From the NCBI GenBank assembly GCA_021828605.1, contig JAJZEG010000009.1, positions 1 through 20,062 on the forward strand: a DNA stretch of 20,062 nucleotides, written 5' to 3'. The notes under the pieces were generated by a model, which saw only the letters and a program-made list of their open reading frames with translations, was not told the DNA's origin and did not search any database. Every line of letters begins with the position of its first letter. Positions within the stretch are counted from its first letter, which is position 1. A program made the position numbers and the translations under genes. The stretch is from Pseudomonadota bacterium. GTDB lineage: Bacteria > Pseudomonadota > Alphaproteobacteria > Acetobacterales > Acetobacteraceae. Shown here one piece after another: positions 14,273-20,062 of the stretch.

Positions 14273-15563
14273 GGGCTAACTGCAAAATTGTGGTTTCGCT
14301 CCGCCGCTTGCCAACAAGCTGAAGGCTTGGGGTTAATTTATCTGACGCACCGCCGATGGGGAAACTCACTGCTGGATGGCCGGTATGGTTGAATAAGCAG
14401 GTGAGGCGCACCAGCCCCATCGTGAATTCGTGATCAACGCCCGCAATTGAAATGGTTGCAGCATCTTTAGCCGGCGGTGCCACGCATAATGTTGGCGTCA
14501 TGATCGCATCGATTGTGTCGAGCACCCGGTCGATGTCGCGCGTCATGGCGATACGTTTGGCACACGCGTCCACATAATCGCCAACTGGCATTGTCCGCGC
14601 GGCGGCAAACCATTCGCGGGCAAGGGTCGGATAGGATCCGATATCCGCCTCATGGTGGGCGCAATGATAGGATGCCGCCTCCACCAGGAAAATTCGACCG
14701 TGCATGACGATGACGTCATTGAGGTTGGGAAGGTTAATTTCGACGGCGGTCATTCCCAGATTTTTCAGTTTTTCAACGCCAAGCCAAAAGGCTGCCTGAG
14801 TTGGCTGATCAGTGCTTGCGACCCAAGCGGGGTCATAGCCGATCCGGCGCAGACGAATCGCAGGCGCTGGCGGTTTGTTCGCGAGCGCCTGCCATAACAG
14901 ACTGAGATCGGCGACCGATCGGCTCATCGGCCCGACGTGATCGAGCGATGTCACCAAGGGAAAAATGCCATTCATGGGCAGATTGCCATAGCTTGGCTTC
15001 AAACCGGCGGTACCGCAGCAGGCCGAGGGGATGCGGATTGAGCCGCCCGTGTCGGTGCCGATGGCGCCTAGGCAAAATCCGGCGGCCAATGAAGCGGCTG
15101 CGCCGCCACTCGATCCGCCCACCGTAAGAGCCGGATTGAGGGGATGGGTAACCTGCGGGGTGCGGGCGCCGAACGCGCCAGGATCGCTGACCGACAGGCC
15201 GAGCACAATGGCGCCTGCCGCGCGCAAGCGGGCGGTGATCGCGGCATCGGATGACGCCACGCGACGGGCTCGAAACGATAATCCGGCGGAACAAAGCGCG
15301 CCGATCGTGTCGCAATTCTCTTTGATGATCACCGGCAGTCCGGCGAGAGGCGGCAGCGGCGCGCCAGACTGGATGCGCGCATCCATTGCGCGGGCGGCAT
15401 CATTCGCCTGATCGTGCAGGATGTGGCGCACCGCGCCGATGGTGCCGTTGCCGGCGTCGATTTGGGCTAGGAAACGCGATGTCAGCTCCTGGACGCTGAC
15501 ATCGCGCTGGCGAATGGCGCGGCATGCCGCTACCGCACTGGTATCAGGCGATAGCGCCGGCAT
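14241..15563 (-). CDS. Amidase-signature hydrolase
   Basis: A 440-residue amidase-signature enzyme, which hydrolyses amide or carbamoyl C-N bonds with a Ser-cisSer-Lys triad. The lysine lies in LPVIIKENCDT. The signature stretch is LTVGGSSGGAAASLAAGFCLGAIGTDTGGSIRIPS, holding the cis-serine (GGSSGG) and the nucleophile serine (TGGSIRIPS). The C-terminal region (NHTGHPAVSFPIGG, LQLVGKRRSETTILQLAH) is typical. It is the last gene of a four-gene minus-strand operon, starting 5 bases after the symporter stop, with no clear ribosome-binding site, so probably translationally coupled. The final ten codons lie in the 37-base dispersed repeat, so the natural C terminus may have been altered. GatA is unlikely without gatB/gatC nearby. 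The substrate is probably what the symporter imports or what the M20 enzyme releases. Confidence 0.9.
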   Translation of the reverse strand: MPALSPDTSAVAACRAIRQRDVSVQELTSRFLAQIDAGNGTIGAVRHILHDQANDAARAMDARIQSGAPLPPLAGLPVIIKENCDTIGALCSAGLSFRARRVASSDAAITARLRAAGAIVLGLSVSDPGAFGARTPQVTHPLNPALTVGGSSGGAAASLAAGFCLGAIGTDTGGSIRIPSACCGTAGLKPSYGNLPMNGIFPLVTSLDHVGPMSRSVADLSLLWQALANKPPAPAIRLRRIGYDPAWVASTDQPTQAAFWLGVEKLKNLGMTAVEINLPNLNDVIVMHGRIFLVEAASYHCAHHEADIGSYPTLAREWFAAARTMPVGDYVDACAKRIAMTRDIDRVLDTIDAIMTPTLCVAPPAKDAATISIAGVDHEFTMGLVRLTCLFNHTGHPAVSFPIGGASDKLTPSLQLVGKRRSETTILQLAHSIGECPVYP

Positions 15564-15568
15564 AAACG

Positions 15569-17068
15569 TTACGACATAACCGATGTTTTGTTAGCAACGC
15601 GGGCCGGTGCTGCAACGTGGCCGAACAAGGCGCCGACCCGTTGTGCTTCGGTATCGGTGTGCGGAAACAGGTAGGCGCAGCCGATATAAATGGCCAGATT
15701 GGCCAGCAAGGCCACAAAACCCGAAGTGACCCCCCAGAGCGGCCCGACATCGACCGGGTAGTGCAGCGTCATGATCACCGCCAGCAGGAAGCCCACGATG
15801 GTTCCGGCATAGGCACCCTGCTTGTTGCCTTTCATCCAGAAAATTCCAAGGAACTGCGCGACGGCGATCTGGATGATCCCCTGATAGCCGATCACCGCGA
15901 TGTTGAAGAGATCGGGCAGTTTCAGTGTGGCGATCCAGGCGCCGAGCAAGGTGATGACGATCATGCTGATTTTGGCGATGTTTACTTTTGTGGCCTCGCC
16001 GAGCACACGATAAGTGCCGAAAATATCGTTCGCGACCTGGGCGCCGGTGGATTGGATATTGCCGTCGATATTGCCCATGGTCGAGGCGAGGATGATTATG
16101 CCGGCGACAGCGAGCAGAACCAAGCCGCCCGCCTGCTGATTGACAATGAACCAGATAGCGTCAGGTGTTTTGGCAACAGCGGGGATATTGGCCGCGAGCA
16201 TCGACATGACCAGCAAGGCACCTGCGAATACGAAAGAAATCGGCGCTGCGATCGCGGCACCCTGTTTCATCGCGCCGACGCTGCTGGCGGTGAATAGCCG
16301 AACGAAAATGCCCGGCCAGCACCAACCACCTAACGCGCCGGTGAAAATCAGGGCGAACAGATAGAGCGGCCCTTGTTTTGAGGCGATGCCCGGGATGGTA
16401 AACAGACCGTGCGGCAGGGCGGCAAAGGACGCGCCCTTGACGACGAGCAGCCAGCCGATCAGGCCGAGGATCAGCACCGTGCCGCCAATATAGGACACCA
16501 CGCCCTGCACCATGTCGGACAGCACAACGCCGCGCATGCCCATTTGCACGGTCCAGAACTGGCGCACCGCCAACAGCAACACGCCGAGGAGGACGGCGAA
16601 GTCGAAATCGATTTTGGTCAGCGCCATATAGAAAAATAGCATGCCCAGCGCCTTCATGCCGAGGATAATCCACGGGAATTGTGAAACGATACCGATGACG
16701 CCGATCAGCGGGCGCAGGTTTTTTGAATCGTAGCGGAGCGCGAACAAATCGGGCTGGGTGTAGAGATTGAACCGCTTGCCCCAGAGCCAGACTCGGGTTG
16801 CGATGGCATACATCACCACGATGGTTAGTAGGCTGTAGAGCAGCAGGTAGAAACTTAGCACGCCAGCCTGCACCGCAAGGCCACCGAAGGCGATGAAAAT
16901 CGCGCCGGGATACCAGGTGTTGAGGAATGACATCGACTGAAAGAAGGCGCCGAATGATCGGCCCCCGACGGCGTAATCGCCGAAATCCTGATCCTTGCGG
17001 TAGGATATGTGCAGATAGACCACGACGATGACAAAGAACGCGGCAAGGCCACCAAAGGTTACGAACAT
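15569..17068 (-). CDS. Sodium:solute symporter family permease
   Basis: A 499-residue inner-membrane protein of the SSS (SLC5-like) family, driving uptake of small organic solutes with sodium. About 13 hydrophobic helices are visible from residue 2 to the FVALLANLAIYIGCAYLF segment near the end. Family landmarks include DFGDYAVGGRSFG after helix 1, SFLNTWYPGAIFIAFGGLA, YTQPDLFALRYDSKNLRPLIG, and STMGNIDGNIQSTGAQVANDIF. It sits between a small membrane protein and the amidase. The ribosome-binding site ACGGAG lies 8 bases ahead of ATG 17068. The substrate is not readable from sequence; the neighbours point to an amide, N-acyl amino acid or peptide-like compound. Confidence 0.88.
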   Translation of the reverse strand: MFVTFGGLAAFFVIVVVYLHISYRKDQDFGDYAVGGRSFGAFFQSMSFLNTWYPGAIFIAFGGLAVQAGVLSFYLLLYSLLTIVVMYAIATRVWLWGKRFNLYTQPDLFALRYDSKNLRPLIGVIGIVSQFPWIILGMKALGMLFFYMALTKIDFDFAVLLGVLLLAVRQFWTVQMGMRGVVLSDMVQGVVSYIGGTVLILGLIGWLLVVKGASFAALPHGLFTIPGIASKQGPLYLFALIFTGALGGWCWPGIFVRLFTASSVGAMKQGAAIAAPISFVFAGALLVMSMLAANIPAVAKTPDAIWFIVNQQAGGLVLLAVAGIIILASTMGNIDGNIQSTGAQVANDIFGTYRVLGEATKVNIAKISMIVITLLGAWIATLKLPDLFNIAVIGYQGIIQIAVAQFLGIFWMKGNKQGAYAGTIVGFLLAVIMTLHYPVDVGPLWGVTSGFVALLANLAIYIGCAYLFPHTDTEAQRVGALFGHVAAPARVANKTSVMS

Positions 17069-17107
17069 CTGGGCGTCTCCGTTTTCAGAAAGGGGGGAAT
17101 CGGCTGA

Positions 17108-17323
17108 TCACGCGCTCATTCGCCAGGCGGCGATGATGCTCAGGGTCACGAAGAGACCGGCTGCGAGAAAATACCCGATTGACAGGGGCAGCACTGAGAA
17201 TCCGCCGCGCCCGCTGACAGCGAGGTAGATCGGCGGAAAGCAGCAGACGAGGAAATCCAGTGCGAACCATATGCGGATTATGGTTGGTAGCGACTGGCTA
17301 AGGACGGCGTTATCGTCGGTCAT
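17108..17323 (-). CDS. Small two-helix membrane protein, probable symporter partner
   Basis: A 71-residue protein with two hydrophobic helices (IRIWFALDFLVCCFPPIYLAV and LPLSIGYFLAAGLFVTLSIIAAW) joined by a short SGRGGFSV loop. Small proteins with this layout are commonly encoded directly before sodium:solute symporters and are thought to act with them. The PP in helix 1 and LPLS before helix 2 resemble such DUF3311/DUF997-like proteins, but the match is loose. I chose ATG 17323 because AAAGG lies 9 bases before it. ATG 17332 overlaps the stop of the upstream peptidase gene (ATGA) and would add three residues. The symporter starts 39 bases downstream. Confidence 0.7.
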   Translation of the reverse strand: MTDDNAVLSQSLPTIIRIWFALDFLVCCFPPIYLAVSGRGGFSVLPLSIGYFLAAGLFVTLSIIAAWRMSA

Positions 17324-17328
17324 GGCAA

Positions 17329-18639
17329 TCATCCTTTGGTTAGGGTTCGTTCTGGTTGAACAGGTTCAAGGCCGCACCATTCAGCGATGAACAGCGCCAT
17401 GGTTTGGGTGATGCGTTTGACCGAGGCCAGGCTGACAGCTTCGTCGGCGGCATGAATCGAGCGGGCGATCGGGCCGTAGCAGAGGGCTGGAATTTGATCG
17501 TATAACGCATAGACCCTGGTATCGAGATAACCGGCTGTCATGAAGGTTTCGAGCGGCTTACCGATGACGGCTTGATGCGCGCGCGTTAGCACTGCCTCGG
17601 CCTCGGAGCCTGGTTCAAGGACATATCCCTCGGCGTAAAACCCACCGAAAGTTACGCGGGGGGGGTTAGAAGCGAGGAAGGCGTCGCCGCGCGCAAAACC
17701 AGCGAGGCGTTCGGTGATCTCGCTGGCAGCGTCGGCCGCGGCAATGCCTGGATAGAGCGCGATCCGGCAGCCGATCCGGCACCAGCTTGGCACCGAGGAT
17801 GCCCAATCGCCGCCTTGGATTGTTCCGATATTGAGATTGATCGGGTGGATTGCGGTGTCAAAATGAGCGCGTCCCGCTTTGCGGGTGTTCCAATCCGCCT
17901 CGATCTCGCGCAGCGCGCCGATCACCCGCCAAGCCGCATCGATCGCGTTGGTGCCTGCTGCCATCTCACGGACATGAGCGGGAGCGCCCTGGACCTCGAC
18001 CTCAAACCACAGCACACCCACATTGGCGCGGACGAGTTTTTCATCCTCCGGCTCGGGAATCAGCACGGCGTCGGCCTTGTAGCCGCGCAGATGGGTCATC
18101 AAGGCACCGTTCCCGGTTGACTCTTCCTCGATCACCGATTGCACATACACGCTCGCGGCTGGCTGGAATCCCGCTTGGCGTAGGGCGTCGAGCGCGAAGA
18201 TATTGGCGGCAACGCCCGCTTTCATATCGCCACTGCCGCGACCGAACAGCCAATCGCCGTCGATCACCGGGTCGAAGGGTGGATTGCGCCACATCGCCGC
18301 AGGGCCGGCGGGAACCACATCGACATGCGCTTGCAAAATCAGGCTGCGGCCCGTTTCGTGACGCGGTCGATGAATACCGACCACAATTGGCGCGGTTGAA
18401 TGCAGCGCTGAGACCGCTGCACCGCCGACATGTCGGCCTATCGCCTCGGGTTCGACGGTGAAGCGGTCCATCGAATAGCCGCGCGCGCGCAAGGCACCGA
18501 ACAAGAAATCTTGGATCGTGTGTTCGTTGCCGCGCGTCGATGGGAAACGCACCAGCGCCTGGGTGAAGGCGATCTGTTCAGCAAATCCGACTTCGACGGC
18601 AGCAATAATCCGATTCGCGATTTCGTCAGACACGGCCAT
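17329..18639 (-). CDS. M20-family metallopeptidase / ArgE-DapE-type deacylase
   Basis: A 436-residue dizinc hydrolase of the M20 family, which removes acyl groups from N-acyl amino acids or cleaves dipeptides. The metal sites are LILQAHVDVVP (His105, Asp107), LFGRGSGDMKAG (bridging Asp138) and SVIEEESTGNG (catalytic/metal Glu171-172). The dimerisation (lid) insert runs roughly from residue 205 to 320. GPIARSIHAADEAVSL near the end provides the last metal histidine. Length is normal for the ArgE/DapE deacylase subgroup. AGGGG about 10 bases before ATG 18639 is the ribosome-binding site. It is the first gene of the minus-strand operon and divergent from iclR. True ArgE or DapE is less likely, because the context is catabolic, with a permease and an amidase. 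Confidence 0.88.
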   Translation of the reverse strand: MAVSDEIANRIIAAVEVGFAEQIAFTQALVRFPSTRGNEHTIQDFLFGALRARGYSMDRFTVEPEAIGRHVGGAAVSALHSTAPIVVGIHRPRHETGRSLILQAHVDVVPAGPAAMWRNPPFDPVIDGDWLFGRGSGDMKAGVAANIFALDALRQAGFQPAASVYVQSVIEEESTGNGALMTHLRGYKADAVLIPEPEDEKLVRANVGVLWFEVEVQGAPAHVREMAAGTNAIDAAWRVIGALREIEADWNTRKAGRAHFDTAIHPINLNIGTIQGGDWASSVPSWCRIGCRIALYPGIAAADAASEITERLAGFARGDAFLASNPPRVTFGGFYAEGYVLEPGSEAEAVLTRAHQAVIGKPLETFMTAGYLDTRVYALYDQIPALCYGPIARSIHAADEAVSLASVKRITQTMALFIAEWCGLEPVQPERTLTKG

Positions 18640-18792
18640 TCAGACAATCCCCTTTTTTTTGACGCGCCCTCATCTTTTGAGGCGATGCAGCGCGGGTCGT
18701 TTCGACATCGACCAAAATCTTACGGTGAGGATGATAAAAGTGTCAAGGAATAATGTATTGTGTCATTAGCTGATACAGTCTATAGGGGGGAG
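18640..18792. promoter_or_regulatory. Divergent promoter region with a candidate IclR operator
   Basis: The 153 bases between the M20 operon and iclR must hold both promoters. Just before iclR, TGTAT (18754-18758) and ATACA (18773-18777) form an interrupted inverted repeat in AT-rich sequence, a plausible regulator site. IclR proteins commonly control a divergent neighbour from such a position. No consensus -35/-10 pair could be fixed with confidence. Confidence 0.4.
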
Positions 18793-19575
18793 ATGAAAAA
18801 TCTTCCGACGCTGAAATCGAGTGTCCCAATGGTCCGCGCGGTGGAGCGGGCCATCGGGTTGTTGCAAGCGTTCAGTCAGGCAAAGCCGCGTCTGACACTG
18901 AGTGAACTCGCCCGCGCCGCAGCACTCGATAAGGGAACCACGCGGCGCATCCTGCAAACACTGGCTGTTGGCGGTCTGATCGAGCATGATGAGGAAACCG
19001 CGCGCTATGCGCTATCGGTTGGGGTGCTCGAACTCGGCGCTGCGGTTGAAACCGGTCGGGGACTGCGCGATGTCGCCGCCGCGCACCTCGCCAAAATCGC
19101 GATGAAAACTGGCTGCACGACTTTCCTCTGGGTGCATCGCGACGCGATGGCGCTGTGTATTGAGCGCGTGCGGTCCGGTGAGATCAGCATTGATATTCCC
19201 TGGACCCATGTCGGCAATCGCACGGCGCTGAATTGCGGTGCCGGGCCTCGCACGCTGCTGGCGTTCCTATCGCCCCAGGACCGGGCGGCGGTTTTGGCGT
19301 CCACCCTGCCGCAACGGACGGCACTCAGCCAGACCGATCCGGATGTGTTAGAGGCCGCTTGTGCCCGGATACGCGATCAGGGCTGGGAACTCGCCATCGA
19401 CGATTTCGTGTTGGGGCTGACCGGTCTCGGGGTGCCGATTTTTGATCGCGAGAATCGATTGCTCGGCACGATCAGCATCACCACCCTCACACCGCGTTTT
19501 ACCAGCGCCGAAGAGGTCAGCTGTCGCGAAATACTTTGCACCGCCGCACGGGAAATCGGCAATGCCATGCGCTGA
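18793..19575 (+). CDS. IclR-family transcriptional regulator
   Basis: A 260-residue IclR-type regulator. The N-terminal winged helix-turn-helix spans about 14-75 (AVERAIGLLQAF, LTLSELARAAALDKGTTRRILQTL, GLIEHDEETARYALSVGVLELG). The C-terminal effector-binding domain follows, with IAMKTGCTTFLWVHRDAM, ALNCGAGPRTLLAFLS and the conserved end QGWELAIDDFVLGLTGLGVPIFDRENRLLGTISI. I chose ATG 18793, preceded by AGGGGGG. A GTG 11 codons upstream (18760) would put part of the inverted repeat inside the gene. It is divergent from the M20/symporter/amidase operon and is most simply its regulator, with the imported compound or a breakdown product as effector. Confidence 0.92.
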   Translation: MKNLPTLKSSVPMVRAVERAIGLLQAFSQAKPRLTLSELARAAALDKGTTRRILQTLAVGGLIEHDEETARYALSVGVLELGAAVETGRGLRDVAAAHLAKIAMKTGCTTFLWVHRDAMALCIERVRSGEISIDIPWTHVGNRTALNCGAGPRTLLAFLSPQDRAAVLASTLPQRTALSQTDPDVLEAACARIRDQGWELAIDDFVLGLTGLGVPIFDRENRLLGTISITTLTPRFTSAEEVSCREILCTAAREIGNAMR

Positions 19576-19683
19576 CCCTTAAGTGGTGACCCTCACCCTT
19601 ACTCTTAGCCCTTGTCCTTGAACGGGGGCGTTGGTCGGAGGGGGTGGGTGCTTGCGCTGGGGGAGAGGATTGTTTAGTGGAGC

Positions 19684-19714
19684 GGGGTGCCGGCACCCCT
19701 GGAGGCCGGTTTTT
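19684..19714 (+). promoter_or_regulatory. Leader of rplY with two mutually exclusive hairpins
   Basis: GGGGTGCCGGCACCCC (19684-19699) is a perfect palindrome able to form a GGGGTG/CACCCC stem. CCGGC (19690-19694) can instead pair with GCCGG (19705-19709), followed directly by five T (19710-19714), giving a small terminator-like hairpin. The two share bases and exclude each other. The T-run ends 8 bases before the AGGAG of rplY. It may be an attenuator, or simply the end of the iclR transcript. Confidence 0.4.
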
Positions 19715-19734
19715 GGTGTTTATAGGAGCGAAAA

Positions 19735-20062
19735 ATGGCCAATTTTGAAGTGATTCCGGCCGAGGTTCGCGCGCGGGCCGGCAAGGGGGTGGCGCGGGCG
19801 ACACGGCGGGATGGTAAGGTTCCGGCAGTGATTTACGGCGCGAAGCAGGAGCCGAGCCTGATTGCGCTGGATCCTAGAGTGGTGATGCGCGAGTTGAAGC
19901 GGGGCGGTTGGCGCTCGCGCTTATATGAGATTGACACGGCTGGGGTGAAGACCCGCGCGCTGATGCGCGATGTGCAGTTTCACCCGGTGACCGATAATCC
20001 TGAGCATGTCGATTTTCAGCGCCTTGCCGTTGGCGAGCCGGTGCGCGTCGCGGTGCAGGTGG
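19735..20062 (+). CDS. rplY: 50S ribosomal protein L25 / Ctc (runs off right edge)
   Basis: The first 109 codons of an L25-family protein, which binds 5S rRNA in the large ribosomal subunit. Family landmarks are the N-terminal [24 protein letters not shown] block, [18 protein letters not shown], and [23 protein letters not shown], which is the 5S-binding end of the domain. The continuing [10 protein letters not shown] indicates the longer two-domain Ctc (TL5) form usual in alphaproteobacteria. AGGAG (19723-19727) precedes the ATG by 7 bases. The stop is outside the window. Confidence 0.93.
   Translation, partial: MANFEVIPAEVRARAGKGVARATRRDGKVPAVIYGAKQEPSLIALDPRVVMRELKRGGWRSRLYEIDTAGVKTRALMRDVQFHPVTDNPEHVDFQRLAVGEPVRVAVQV

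Noticed and set aside
19576..19683. C-rich then G-rich stretch after iclR as a degenerate intergenic repeat
   Set aside because: The two halves suggest a weak inverted arrangement, but pairing by eye is too broken to support a repeat call.
1..20062. CRISPR arrays or complete insertion sequences
   Set aside because: No regularly spaced repeats and no transposase-like protein were found; only short repeat remnants are present.

Overview
The window looks like a chromosomal segment of a high-GC alphaproteobacterium. Members of the Acetobacteraceae are my best guess. The evidence is a popZ (DUF2497) gene directly in front of valS, a Pcm-like gene overlapping a TolC-family gene, an L25/Ctc-type rplY at the right edge, and GC-rich codon use. 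The genus cannot be fixed from sequence reading alone.

Left, 1-6268 (core): the 5' part of a propionyl/acetyl-CoA synthetase gene and a tRNA-Cys(GCA) lie on the minus strand. A plus-strand run of housekeeping genes follows: Pcm-like methyltransferase, TolC-type outer-membrane efflux protein (TTG start overlapping the pcm stop), PopZ polar organiser and valyl-tRNA synthetase.

Middle-left, 6269-9169 (accessory): directly behind valS are the ruins of a type I restriction-modification operon. They are a frameshifted 3' end of hsdM, a 22-codon 5' stub of hsdS and a frameshifted 3' end that looks like hsdR. Between the hsdM and hsdS remnants sits one fully open gene (6470-7366) of unrecognised function. 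It keeps its own ribosome-binding site and one- to four-base overlaps with both broken neighbours, and I consider it the most interesting item in the window. A DUF4143-type AAA ATPase follows, then a 15-bp-arm inverted repeat. One half of that repeat recurs at 14236-14272.

Middle, 9170-14050: a glycosyltransferase and a GH1-like protein form a two-gene unit 2 bases apart. A SnoaL-like protein follows on the minus strand. After a 394-base gap come a stand-alone EAL-domain c-di-GMP phosphodiesterase with its own terminator, and a PEP-CTERM secreted protein on the minus strand.

Right, 14241-19575: a compact four-gene minus-strand operon (M20 deacylase/peptidase, small membrane protein, sodium:solute symporter, amidase-signature hydrolase) is divergent from an IclR regulator. 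It reads as an uptake-and-hydrolysis pathway for an amide or N-acyl compound, under local IclR control. The window ends in rplY, which is preceded by a leader that can fold into two mutually exclusive hairpins.

All assignments come from reading motifs by eye; no database search was run.
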